Both the position numbers and the translations under genes were made by a program. From Clostridiales bacterium (GTDB lineage: Bacteria; Bacillota; Clostridia; Saccharofermentanales; Saccharofermentanaceae), in NCBI GenBank assembly GCA_017551865.1, contig JAFZKB010000030.1, positions 1 to 64,000 of the forward strand: 64,000 bases of DNA, read 5' to 3'. Shown here in pieces: positions 23,500 through 31,707 of the stretch. The notes beneath the pieces were generated by a model that was given only the letters and a program-made list of their open reading frames with translations, did not search any database and was not told the DNA's origin. Positions within the stretch are counted from its first letter, which is position 1, and every line of letters begins with the position of its first letter.

Positions 23500-23764
23500 T
23501 TATTCCATACAATCGATTTTTCTAACTGTCTGAAATATCGTTATCCTCTCGTTCTTCTGCATAACTCGTTCCGAACCCCGGTTTTCCGCCAGGCAGCCGG
23601 TAGTTACCCGATACACGTTATTTTCCTCAAAGGCAAATGCCAGCACTCGATTTGCTGCTTCAGATGTATATCCGTTCCCCCAGTACTTAGGATCGGAAGT
23701 AATCCGGAAGATCATCCATAGTAAAATCCCTTAATATAAGCCTGTCTGTCTCTAATCGAATCAT
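23500..23764 (-). pseudogene. RimJ-type GNAT acetyltransferase with internal deletion
   Basis: The ATG at 23764 (AAGGAGTAAGGAATAA upstream) starts MIRLETDRLILRDFTMDD, the standard RimJ/RimL N-terminus, and reaches a stop eight residues later. In another frame the sequence continues IFRITSDPKYWGNGYTSEA and VLAFAFEENNVYRVTTGC and AENRGSERVMQKNE, the acetyl-CoA loop and motif B, then runs into an unrelated end at 23500. The ~60-70 residues between the two parts are gone. The N-terminus and centre are thus fused out of frame. Confidence 0.7.
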
Positions 23765-23771
23765 TTATTCC

Positions 23772-24233
23772 TTACTCCTTGTCGGTCCTGCTAAGTTTGA
23801 ACAAAAGCACAGTTACTGCCCCGTCAACCTCTTCGCCAACGATATCGAAACCAAATCGTTCCGTATAAAACCTGATATTACGTTCATTATCTTTTGGTGT
23901 TACTAATGTCAGTTCCATCCATTGCGGATGTTCTCTCATAAAATGATTCATCAATAACGTTCCTATTCCACGGCCCTGTTCTTCTTTTACTACAGCTAAG
24001 CAGCCAATGTAGTATTTTCCTGGTGCTTCCTCTTTATACGAGATGACACCTACCGGCTTATCGCGATAATATGCAATGGTTTTCGGATAATCAAGGATCG
24101 ACTGCTCCATGTTTTCTTTAGAGCGGCCATACGCCTGACACTGTCCGTAACGGATATAATCATCATAAAATGCAGAGTTATATATTTCGACCAAAACTTC
24201 TGCATCATTTTTGTCTGCATTTTTATAGTCCAA
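23772..24233 (-). CDS. GNAT-family N-acetyltransferase
   Basis: 153 residues from a TTG start (GGGAG eight bases upstream). It has YYIGCLAVVKEEQGRGIGTLLM (acetyl-CoA loop) and DNERNIRFYTERFGFDIVGEEVDG (motif B). Substrate unknown. Its stop is eight bases from the start of the broken GNAT gene, so the two were once an operon. Confidence 0.85.
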   Translation of the reverse strand: MDYKNADKNDAEVLVEIYNSAFYDDYIRYGQCQAYGRSKENMEQSILDYPKTIAYYRDKPVGVISYKEEAPGKYYIGCLAVVKEEQGRGIGTLLMNHFMREHPQWMELTLVTPKDNERNIRFYTERFGFDIVGEEVDGAVTVLLFKLSRTDKE

Positions 24234-24302
24234 AGTTCTAACTCCCCATGATCCGTATTTTCAAAAAGCCCATCTGTTCAACAGCTGAACTATCTTCTCT
24301 AT

Positions 24303-25238
24303 TTACATACACTTCCCGAGCATCTCTTTCGCCCAGAAATACTGTCCTTTATCCTCAAATTCTCTATAAAACACTTCTATCATCATTGTCAGATACAGGA
24401 TAACATCATACCAGTGCAATCTTATTGATTCTTCCTCTGAGAACGTGGTCTGACCAAATCCTTCCAGAAAATGTCTGCCCCTGTTATGCATTCTGAAACG
24501 GTCATCCATAAATGGTTCCCCCCACAATGCTCTTTCCCAATCTATGATTCCGGACACGTGCCCGTCTTTTACAAATACGTTTCCTTCCCACATATCCCAG
24601 TGCACCAAAGATGCGTCGTGGACCAAGTCGAAGGCTGGCTTATCCTTTTCCAGCAGATCCAAAAAAGTCCGTTCATCATATAAAATATCTATGTCTTTGT
24701 TCTTTGCATCCGAAATCAGATTCTCCAGCATCTTTTTTACAAAGTTGTACAGAGAATCATATCTCTTCTCCTCACCGAGGAAACCGAATTCCGGATTTTT
24801 CAATTTCGACAATTCACGGGATATCTTTCCCATCTCAGTATCTACTGTGGCGATCATAGCTTCTGACATATTCGCTCTTACCAAGGAGAAATTGTCGCCC
24901 TTCAGCTTTTCCATAAAGAAATAGTTTCCATCACATACAGTGTTACTGGTATCGTAATACTGGATCTTTGCAACTTTGAATGAACAGTTTTCCGTAACCA
25001 GCTTCATAGCGTTTATTTCTGCCCGCATCAGATCGACTTCATTGGAGGTATTTCCTCTTCTGTCTTTTGCTGCGATTTTCAAAATGCTTTCCGTACCGTC
25101 TTTAAACGTAATATCGTATGTTACGTTGCACATTCCTTCAGTCAGTTCTTTTATCTCAGCAATGCTCTTATCCGGGAAAGCTTTCTGGGCCATACGGGAA
25201 ATCGTTTCTCTGGATTGTCTGTTTTTGGTAATAGCCAT
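24303..25238 (-). CDS. Aminoglycoside phosphotransferase-like kinase
   Basis: 311 residues of the APH fold. Visible are the N-lobe beta-hairpin NVTYDITFKDGTESILKIA, the catalytic loop SLVHWDMWEGNVFVKDG (H-x-D-x4-N) and the metal ligand SGIIDWERALWGEPFMDD. It transfers phosphate from ATP to a small hydroxylated substrate; antibiotic phosphorylation is possible but not shown. It follows copy 3 of the terminator-promoter module, which supplies its promoter 40 bases upstream. Confidence 0.8.
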   Translation of the reverse strand: MAITKNRQSRETISRMAQKAFPDKSIAEIKELTEGMCNVTYDITFKDGTESILKIAAKDRRGNTSNEVDLMRAEINAMKLVTENCSFKVAKIQYYDTSNTVCDGNYFFMEKLKGDNFSLVRANMSEAMIATVDTEMGKISRELSKLKNPEFGFLGEEKRYDSLYNFVKKMLENLISDAKNKDIDILYDERTFLDLLEKDKPAFDLVHDASLVHWDMWEGNVFVKDGHVSGIIDWERALWGEPFMDDRFRMHNRGRHFLEGFGQTTFSEEESIRLHWYDVILYLTMMIEVFYREFEDKGQYFWAKEMLGKCM

Positions 25239-25277
25239 TTTCAGTCCCTATCGCTCCATGGTCTTCACTCAAAATCG

Positions 25278-25325
25278 ATTATAACATAGAAAAACAGCCA
25301 GAAGATGAATCCGGATCAGCTGGCC
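25278..25325 (-). repeat. Repeated terminator-promoter module, copy 3 (partly decayed)
   Basis: The right half is conserved: GGCTG-TTTTTCTATG and TGTTATAATCG (25278-25283). The hairpin arm is altered, with only GCCAG/CTGGC (25297-25324) still pairing around an 18-base loop. The left arm overlaps the stop of the methyltransferase gene. Confidence 0.55.
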
Positions 25326-25963
25326 TTAATCGTGTAGGTATGCCCCCAGTTTCGCAGGATCTCCACCTTGGAAAACCCCGCTTCGAGAAGGGCTTCTTTT
25401 TCATGCGGAACAGTCAAAGGCGTATCGTAGTGATAGAACTCGCCTTCAGGAATATTCTGCTCTTTCTTCAGTCGGATCAGCTCGGCACGATGAAACTGTT
25501 CTTCTTCATCAAATGACGCGAAATAATCGGTCAAAATGAAATATCCATTCTCTTTCAAAGCTTCCCTGACTTTCTTATAAAGTGGGATCTTTTCCTCTTT
25601 CGTGAAATGATGAAGCGATTCTACGGAAATGACTGCGTCATACCTATCCGTCCCGAAAGGCTGCTCAAAATACGAGGCACAAATCAGATCAAGTGACTTG
25701 TCCGGGTACTTTTCCCGAAGGGTCTTCAGCATACCGGCCGACAGATCGATCCCGGTCACATGGGCCGAAGGTACCATCGCAAAATAGTGATCCAGTTCCA
25801 GTCCGGTTCCACAACCCAGATCCAGAACGGATGCATCGGGGAAATTCGGCAAACAACCGGCAGTAAATGGATAAAATTCCTCCGCTGACTCTATCGTCGT
25901 CATCTGATGTTCTTCGTACCCGTCCGTACGGGCATCAAAGAATGCTCCCATCTTTTCCAGCAC
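25316..25963 (-). CDS. Class I SAM-dependent methyltransferase
   Basis: 216 residues from a GTG at 25963, which has AGAGGAG eight bases upstream; the longer form from 25999 would overlap the upstream gene and lacks a site. SAM motif I is VLDLGCGTGLELDHYF, the acidic loop is VTGIDLSAGMLKTL, and the post-motif segment YDAVISVESLHHFTKEEK is typical of Methyltransf_11/25 enzymes. The substrate is a small molecule of unknown identity. Confidence 0.85.
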   Translation of the reverse strand: MLEKMGAFFDARTDGYEEHQMTTIESAEEFYPFTAGCLPNFPDASVLDLGCGTGLELDHYFAMVPSAHVTGIDLSAGMLKTLREKYPDKSLDLICASYFEQPFGTDRYDAVISVESLHHFTKEEKIPLYKKVREALKENGYFILTDYFASFDEEEQFHRAELIRLKKEQNIPEGEFYHYDTPLTVPHEKEALLEAGFSKVEILRNWGHTYTIKAS

Positions 25964-25988
25964 TTGTTTTTCTCCTCTTACCGAATAC

Positions 25989-26513
25989 TCAGACTTCAAT
26001 TATATCCCACAATTGAACTTCCACATAAGGATATTTGCCGAGAGAGCTTTTGAGAAAGACATCGACAGAGCCGCCACAAGCCTCAATTCGCTCTAATAGA
26101 AGTTCTTTGGTCAGAACGACCGGTTCCGTTCCATGTAACATCAGCGCGCAACTGTCCCCCAGTGTAAAACTGACCTGATCGTCCGGAATAACTTCCAGAT
26201 CGAAAGTGATCTTATCACTGCTGTTAAACCACTCTCTGAGATATTCGCACTCCATAAGGGTAAACGAATACGGATGCAAAAGTTTCGGCTTTCCTCCTAG
26301 CTCTATAAACCTCTCGCGCACGAAGTCATCCGCTCTCTTTCTGGCCGGATAGTAATTCACAAAATCGGCAAACCGCCCGAAACTCGTCGTATTCGGATGT
26401 GCGTCGGCAAGTTGTTCTGCGACTCGAAAAGCTTCTTTTTCAGGAAGAAGCATTATGTTTTTCCACGGATCGGTTCCGGGGAAAAAATAGTGTGTGATAT
26501 ATAACTTATCCAT
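25989..26513 (-). CDS. Hypothetical protein, 174 aa
   Basis: Not recognised. A soluble acidic protein with aromatic-rich N-terminus (YITHYFFPGTDPWKNIMLLP), a FADFVNYYPARKRADDFVRE region and a beta-rich C-terminal half (DKITFDLEVIPDDQVSFTLGD, YVEVQLWDI). No signal peptide, membrane helix or metal motif. AGGAGAAAACGCAA precedes the ATG. It lies between the nucleotidyltransferase and the methyltransferase and is probably cotranscribed with both. Confidence 0.6.
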   Translation of the reverse strand: MDKLYITHYFFPGTDPWKNIMLLPEKEAFRVAEQLADAHPNTTSFGRFADFVNYYPARKRADDFVRERFIELGGKPKLLHPYSFTLMECEYLREWFNSSDKITFDLEVIPDDQVSFTLGDSCALMLHGTEPVVLTKELLLERIEACGGSVDVFLKSSLGKYPYVEVQLWDIIEV

Positions 26514-26560
26514 TTGCGTTTTCTCCTTTTATGCCCAATACTTTAATCTGTTCCAATCAC

Positions 26561-27223
26561 TCAAGATAATCTTCTTTCATTTGATGAAACGATCCGGCTT
26601 ATCAATTCACAGCAGAGATTACGATATTTCATATCCAGCGGATACTGATCGTTATATTGTTCAATAAGCCGTGTAATTCCGTTTTTATAGTCGTTCTCTG
26701 TAACATTAAAACCGTTGTTCAAAAACTCAGCGATCTCATTAGCAATACTGATTCCAGTCTCTTTCTTCCCAGCCAGATATTTGATCAAACTGCGATGGAA
26801 AAGGCGTGCTATCTGATAAGGCAGATCATTTCTCTGACAGATCTCCTTGCAGATACTGCTGTTACGTCGGAATGCATGTTCCTTGATGTTTTCCAAATGA
26901 AAGAAACGATCATCCGCTACATCCATAGATTCGATCACTTCAAGATCGACAGCGACCCCGTCTTCATATATGACTATGAGGATCCCTTCGGGATTCGTGG
27001 TATAAGAGATGTATATCGTTTCTCTATAGCCCAAGATAAATGCTTTCAGGGTTTCTTTTCCCATGAGGGCACTAATATCGACATCTGAAAACGGTGTCGG
27101 GTCTCCCCGGAGAAAAGAACCGCCCAGCCAGATATGATTTCCGGTGCTTTCTGCATACTCTCTTACATATTCGATGTATTTGCTCTGGTTATTCTCCATA
27201 TCAGATTTCGGCTCCTTACCCAT
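26561..27223 (-). CDS. Nucleotidyltransferase-fold protein
   Basis: 220 residues. The DNA polymerase beta-like signature is GGSFLRGDPTPFSDVDISAL (G-S-x3-G-x5-S-D-x-D) with the third carboxylate likely in VAVDLEVIESMD. A C-terminal helical domain (~120-215) resembles that of aminoglycoside adenylyltransferases and other MNT-type enzymes. It could nucleotidylate a drug or a cellular target. The start is ambiguous (ATG 27223 or 27199, with AAGGAG before the second). Confidence 0.75.
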   Translation of the reverse strand: MGKEPKSDMENNQSKYIEYVREYAESTGNHIWLGGSFLRGDPTPFSDVDISALMGKETLKAFILGYRETIYISYTTNPEGILIVIYEDGVAVDLEVIESMDVADDRFFHLENIKEHAFRRNSSICKEICQRNDLPYQIARLFHRSLIKYLAGKKETGISIANEIAEFLNNGFNVTENDYKNGITRLIEQYNDQYPLDMKYRNLCCELISRIVSSNERRLS

Positions 27224-27242
27224 TCGCGCTTTCTTTCAAACT

Positions 27243-29579
27243 TTATCGCTCAGCTATTAATGTCTTTGCTCTGTTCTGTATGTTCTTACACACATCGTCA
27301 AGGCTGCGCTGATCAAGGAAATAGGCCGGGGCTTCCTCGAGAATGATCGACATGACTCGCGGATCAGAATTTCTGACCACATGTACATTCTCGACCAGAT
27401 GGATCAGTAGTTCTTTTGTCTCTTTGGTGGCCACCAGAGGACGATACGGGTCTCCCTGAACCGGTTTCCAGTTTTTCATTTTCTCTTCGCCGATCGCAAT
27501 GATCCTGTCGCACTCTTTATCCAAAGCACTTCTGGATATCGGGATCTCGCTAACATCCAAAGATCCGGATTCTTCCTGCGTTTCCAGAAGGAATCGGAGA
27601 AAATCCCAAGCCTCGTCCTGACATAGAGAGTATTGGGAGATTCCGATCGTTCCGGTCGTATCAACCGCGATACTTCCGCCCTTAAAACTCGGGACTCCGC
27701 AGAAAACGGTATCCTCTCCATAGTTTTTTTGAAAGTCTGCCATATCGATAATTTTATAGATCCGCATGGGACACCATGCAAGCATCCCATTCACAAACAG
27801 TTCGCGGGGATCATAATCATTGAACTCACCATGTTCTCTTTTCTCAACACCATATTTCTTAACAAATGCCAGAATTTCCTTGAAAGAATCGTCTTCGAAA
27901 CGTACTTCCTTCGTCTCATAATCGATGAGTTCTTCTCCCGTTTCACTCAAGACCCATTCCAGAAGAGTCGCGTATTCCGTTTTTTCCATCACGCTCACAT
28001 CCGATGGAAGCTTATCCATCTCTTTGTTGAATTCTTCGAAAGTCCAGGATCGTTCCGCACCGACCAGATCCGGATTTCCTGCCAGGCATCTAAGTTCAAA
28101 GGATAACGGCATGTGATAGAGTTTCCCGCCTGTTTCCTGCGCACGGATCACATTATCAAAATACTTGCTGCGGTCCAGAGCTTTTTCATCTGAAGCATCA
28201 AAGTAAGTATTAAGATCGACACAGACCTTTTCCGAATTGAACTGTGAGAACCGGGCAAAGTTTATAAGGATGTCCGGACCATTTCCGGAGATAACATCCA
28301 GATAGATCTTATCGATCAGCTCCGCTTTCTTGTTCATATTGTCACTTTCCGAAGTGATATCCAGCGCGTAATTATGTACGGCGATCCTGCACTTCGCATC
28401 GGGACTCGTATTATATGAAATGACCTCTTCCAAATTGATCGAATCGTATCCCGCCGCGGTCAGAAGTTTCTTTCCCGCATAAGGATTCTTCTCCGCTTTT
28501 GTCGCATGAGTAATATAGACACGGCTGTATGATTCATATGTGATCTCGTCATATTCTTCCGTTTTGTTCCAAAAGACAAACTCTTCGTCTGAAATCGCCT
28601 TGAGGGTTCCATTAAATACCGGGTTATAGTCCGTATCGCTCCAGGAAAGCACCTCGATATCTTTCGACGCATCTATTAAGTCGACCTTCATAATTCCGTT
28701 TGCATTCAACAGGTAATTTCCGTTATCGGATTTGATTGGCAAGTCCATGTGGGGATCCCTGATCTTCTCACCTACAAGATCCAGCGTATCGACATTTAGT
28801 TCCTGAAAACACCTAAAGCTTCTTTCGGAGGGCTCATCAGATACCTTATAGCAGAGCGCATAGCATTTGCCCTGCTGATAGTACACCACTCCGACAAAAC
28901 CAACGTCATCGAAACGCTTGCTTTTTAGAACTTTTCCATCTTTGTCGAGTACGGTAATGATCCCGTAAGAAGAGCAGACCATCCTGCCATTCGGAAGAAG
29001 CACTACATCACTGGCAATTACATCGTCCAAAGCCATGACCTGTTCCATACTTCCGTCATCTCGGACCTTCTCCAGGAAGCACCCCTGCGGCGTATTCATG
29101 ATCGCCATCGTTTCTCCTTTTTCGTTTACAAAAGAAGCTTTCGTCTGATTATTGTACCCATCTTCATCTGCGCCGAAATCAACATCAGTCATACGAAGAA
29201 GGTTACCCTGAAGGTCGAAAAATGCCGATTTTGCGAACCGGTATTCCTTGTCTATAGCATAGTACTCATCCCACTTATCCTCAGAAATGAGTTCTTGTAC
29301 CTTCTCATTGAGTTCTTCCGGCATTTTATATTTGAATTCGCAGGTCATCGAAATAGTATTTCCGATGAAACAGATCGATTCGTTTTCGATCCAAAGCGAC
29401 TGTAATTCTTTTGACTCATCTACGGGAATCCGGCATTCCACTTCTTCTACATCAAAAAACGGATCGGTTTCCGAAATAATATGAGCCCCCGTCTTTGGGG
29501 ACTTTTTACATCCTGCAGCCCCCATAATAAGAGATAGGATCAAAGTGATTGCCATTGACTGTTGATACAGTTTTCTCAT
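27243..29579 (-). CDS. Large lipoprotein: N-terminal propeller-like region plus solute-binding-protein domain
   Basis: About 778 residues from the ATG at 29579 (GAGGATTCATCAG upstream). The signal peptide ends at LIMGAAGC. Residues ~40-370 are beta-rich with repeated strand-turn units (FFDLQGNLLRMTDVDFG, GNYLLNANGIMKVDLID), suggestive of a beta-propeller. Residues ~400-770 match family 1 extracellular solute-binding proteins (SGNGPDILINFARFSQFN, KYFDNVIRAQETGGKLYHMPL, GTIGISQYSLCQDEAWDFLRFLLET). No permease or ATPase gene is adjacent. It is a paralogue of the lipoprotein at 32383-34806, sharing an EE-PAYFL-Q C-terminal helix. Confidence 0.75.
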   Translation of the reverse strand: MRKLYQQSMAITLILSLIMGAAGCKKSPKTGAHIISETDPFFDVEEVECRIPVDESKELQSLWIENESICFIGNTISMTCEFKYKMPEELNEKVQELISEDKWDEYYAIDKEYRFAKSAFFDLQGNLLRMTDVDFGADEDGYNNQTKASFVNEKGETMAIMNTPQGCFLEKVRDDGSMEQVMALDDVIASDVVLLPNGRMVCSSYGIITVLDKDGKVLKSKRFDDVGFVGVVYYQQGKCYALCYKVSDEPSERSFRCFQELNVDTLDLVGEKIRDPHMDLPIKSDNGNYLLNANGIMKVDLIDASKDIEVLSWSDTDYNPVFNGTLKAISDEEFVFWNKTEEYDEITYESYSRVYITHATKAEKNPYAGKKLLTAAGYDSINLEEVISYNTSPDAKCRIAVHNYALDITSESDNMNKKAELIDKIYLDVISGNGPDILINFARFSQFNSEKVCVDLNTYFDASDEKALDRSKYFDNVIRAQETGGKLYHMPLSFELRCLAGNPDLVGAERSWTFEEFNKEMDKLPSDVSVMEKTEYATLLEWVLSETGEELIDYETKEVRFEDDSFKEILAFVKKYGVEKREHGEFNDYDPRELFVNGMLAWCPMRIYKIIDMADFQKNYGEDTVFCGVPSFKGGSIAVDTTGTIGISQYSLCQDEAWDFLRFLLETQEESGSLDVSEIPISRSALDKECDRIIAIGEEKMKNWKPVQGDPYRPLVATKETKELLIHLVENVHVVRNSDPRVMSIILEEAPAYFLDQRSLDDVCKNIQNRAKTLIAER

Positions 29580-29605
29580 CTGATGAATCCTCACTAAACC
29601 GGTAT

Positions 29606-29971
29606 TTATACCACAGAATAACCTTCCGAAACTAACACATTCAGTGCCTGCTCATAGTTTTCTTCTTTTACAAGAATATAGTCTGTGTTGTATGTCGAAA
29701 CAGCGAAGATTCCAATTCCATTCTCTGCGAGGATACCGGTAAGTTTTGAAAGAATTCCTATCAATGAAAAGTCGAGTACTCCCTGTATGCGGAAACCTCT
29801 CCATCCATCTTCACGCTCGAGTGTATTCAGAGGAGTATCCTCGGTCTTACACACCAAAGATAATTCTTCATCTGTCTTCCCGATAAAATAGAAATCGGCA
29901 TCCATCTTGATACGCGATAAGTCTGACACCTTACAGACAGTTAGTTTATACTCAATTTTCTTCAATTCCAT
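29606..29971 (-). CDS. ACT-domain protein
   Basis: 121 residues with two ACT-like halves. The second is clear: DFSLIGILSKLTGILAENGI and FAVSTYNTDYILVKEENYEQAL. This matches the ACT_7-type proteins of the COG3603 family, related to the arginine sensor CASTOR, which bind amino acids or other small ligands. A regulatory ligand-binding role is inferred, with no partner enzyme visible. Its gene lies between the DinB-like and lipoprotein genes on the same strand. Confidence 0.8.
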   Translation of the reverse strand: MELKKIEYKLTVCKVSDLSRIKMDADFYFIGKTDEELSLVCKTEDTPLNTLEREDGWRGFRIQGVLDFSLIGILSKLTGILAENGIGIFAVSTYNTDYILVKEENYEQALNVLVSEGYSVV

Positions 29972-29987
29972 CTTACTTATTTACTTC

Positions 29988-30701
29988 TCATTCTTTCTCA
30001 ATAATTCTATCTACACATGTCGGCAGATGCATCATGTGATGGGATGTCAATGGGGTCAGTATCATGCCACCAATCGTTAATCTTCCCCAGAAGACAAGAA
30101 GCCACACAGAACGGAAATCCGTAGTCACGCCGCCCTCTTCCAGGATCCTCATGACCCACTCTTCCGGAACCATCGACTTGATCTGTTCGAGCGTTAACTC
30201 CGATAGGATCCGTCGGGTATTCTTTCCGACTTCCATCATATACTCCCGAAGCGCTTCCACGTTGATCTGTTTCCCCCAGGAAACCAGTTCATCCGGTTCC
30301 AGTGCATTTCCCGTATCTGATATTGAAGAACCGATCCGATTCTTCCAGACCTCATTGAAGATCTGCTTGCCGTTTTCCATCAAGATATTACTGACCAGAT
30401 CTTCGATCCTGTATGTATGCCAGAATTGCCAGCAGATCGGAACAGTCTTGGATCCGGCATATTTCAGATCCGTATCCCAAGGCTCTCTCTGGACGAACTC
30501 ATTCTGATTTCCCTGCATCATATAATCCAGAACAAAATCCGCTATCGTCTTTTCTTCTCTTCCTGATATCTCCGCAGGATGAACCATCGCATGAAGCTCC
30601 AGGGTAAGATCCCGAATCTTTATCAGATCGTCGCCCTCGATCGCCGATTTTAATTCATCGTATTTTGCGTTGATAGAAGAAAACATTGTCTCTTTATCCA
30701 T
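29988..30701 (-). CDS. DinB-like four-helix protein
   Basis: 237 residues, all helical. The DinB/YfiT-type metal ligands are likely the His of ICWQFWHTYRIEDL and the pair in SHHMMHLPTCVDRI near the C-terminus, as in DinB_2 proteins, some of which are thiol transferases using bacillithiol or mycothiol. The substrate is unknown. AGGAG precedes the ATG by six bases, and a TATAATCG -10 box lies 34 bases upstream. Confidence 0.7.
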   Translation of the reverse strand: MDKETMFSSINAKYDELKSAIEGDDLIKIRDLTLELHAMVHPAEISGREEKTIADFVLDYMMQGNQNEFVQREPWDTDLKYAGSKTVPICWQFWHTYRIEDLVSNILMENGKQIFNEVWKNRIGSSISDTGNALEPDELVSWGKQINVEALREYMMEVGKNTRRILSELTLEQIKSMVPEEWVMRILEEGGVTTDFRSVWLLVFWGRLTIGGMILTPLTSHHMMHLPTCVDRIIEKE

Positions 30702-30734
30702 ATCGTTCTCCTAACAGTGGGAAGCCCCCAGTCG

Positions 30735-30740
30735 ATTATA
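30735..30740 (-). promoter_or_regulatory. -10 box TATAATCG
   Basis: Minus strand TGATATAATCGACTG, the same extended -10 with ATCG discriminator seen in the repeated modules. It should drive the DinB-like gene and the ACT gene behind it. Confidence 0.5.
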
Positions 30741-30749
30741 TCATTTTGC

Positions 30750-31169
30750 CTATTCCGCGATAAACCACTGATCCATGCCGGGACCGGAATCCTCATTCGG
30801 ACGCACTTTGAACCCGAACTTCTCATAGAAAGGTTCTTTTCCGACGGCAGAATTTAAAGTCATTTTCACCTTATACCCCGGCTTCATGTCATTTTTCAGA
30901 CGCGAAATACAGGCTTCCACAAGTGTCCGTCCGATGCCCTGGCCCTGATACTGGGGATGTACAATTACATCGGACAGGAATGCGATGTATCCGCCATCCC
31001 AAAGAAGTCGTACCACACCGATCGCTTTCCCGTCATCTCTTACACACCTGACCATGTATGCATTGTCGATACAGGCCTGTGCTTCCTCAAGCGGAAACTC
31101 CACCCATCCGACGGTTTTCCTTAATTCCATATATTCAGCAGCTGTAATGAATTCACCATATTGAATCAT
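30750..31169 (-). CDS. GNAT-family N-acetyltransferase
   Basis: 139 residues, close to the minimal GNAT fold. It has IAFLSDVIVHPQYQGQGIGRTLVEA (beta4 and complete Q-G-x-G-x-G loop) and AVGKEPFYEKFGFKVRPNEDSG (motif B). This C-terminal pattern (GFxxRPxxxxGPGM) is frequent in small Clostridia and Bacilli GNATs of unknown substrate. The start has AAGGAGAAATCT. It is the first gene of the minus-strand array that runs down to 7 kb. Confidence 0.85.
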   Translation of the reverse strand: MIQYGEFITAAEYMELRKTVGWVEFPLEEAQACIDNAYMVRCVRDDGKAIGVVRLLWDGGYIAFLSDVIVHPQYQGQGIGRTLVEACISRLKNDMKPGYKVKMTLNSAVGKEPFYEKFGFKVRPNEDSGPGMDQWFIAE

Positions 31170-31224
31170 AGATTTCTCCTTGCCATCTTAACCAAAACGC
31201 TTACGCGTATGTGTATTGAAAAAC

Positions 31225-31233
31225 ATTATAGCA
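31225..31233 (-). promoter_or_regulatory. Extended -10 box TGCTATAAT
   Basis: Minus strand GATGCTATAATGTTT, 56 bases upstream of the GNAT gene. No convincing -35 is present. Confidence 0.5.
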
Positions 31234-31288
31234 TCTTCAATACAGTTATTTTGATTTTGTTAGTATAACGTCTTCGAAGGACTTCCTG

Positions 31289-31318
31289 TTGACAATTTAT
31301 TACGGTTAGTGATATATT
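31289..31318 (+). promoter_or_regulatory. Promoter TTGACA-18-TATATT for the PadR/DUF2812 operon
   Basis: -35 TTGACA at 31289-31294 and -10 TATATT at 31313-31318. An inverted pair TTAGTG (31306-31311) and CACTAA (31335-31340) straddles the -10 box and start site. This is a reasonable place for autorepression by the PadR protein, though the half-site is not the usual ATGT/ACAT. Confidence 0.55.
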
Positions 31319-31368
31319 AGACACAGCAATAGTACACTAAACGTAATATTCCATCACGAGGGAAGATC

Positions 31369-31686
31369 ATGAAAGATAATGTCAAAAGCGGAGCACTTAC
31401 AGAGGTTACGTTCTTTATACTGCTGTCTTTATACGAGCCGAAACACGGATATGCCATCATGCAGTTCATTGATGAAAAAACATCCGGAAGACTTCTGCTC
31501 GGAGCCGGTTCACTTTACGGGGCGATCAATACGCTGACCGAAAAGGGCTGGATCAAACCGTACGGAGATTCGGACGGAAGAAAAAAGGAATACGTGATCA
31601 CCGCGGAAGGTCGAAGGATCGCAGAAAAAGAACTGCGAAGACTGCGGGAACTGACTAAAACCGCGGAAACGATCATAGAATCATGA
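31369..31686 (+). CDS. PadR-family transcriptional regulator
   Basis: 105 residues with the PadR winged helix: GALTEVTFFILLSLYEPKHGYAIMQFID, then SLYGAINTLTEKGWI (recognition helix and wing) and REYVITAEGRRIAEKEL-like end. PadR proteins repress a neighbouring membrane or transport gene until a ligand binds. GAGGGAAGATC precedes the ATG. The gene partner is the DUF2812 protein 21 bases downstream. Confidence 0.9.
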   Translation: MKDNVKSGALTEVTFFILLSLYEPKHGYAIMQFIDEKTSGRLLLGAGSLYGAINTLTEKGWIKPYGDSDGRKKEYVITAEGRRIAEKELRRLRELTKTAETIIES

Positions 31687-31707
31687 GACCAGGAGGCATT
31701 GGGAAAA

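Noticed and set aside
7021-31169. Chromosomal integron cassette array
   Set aside because: No intI gene in the window. Repeated elements are terminator-promoter modules at only three to four of many junctions, and several genes overlap, unlike cassettes.
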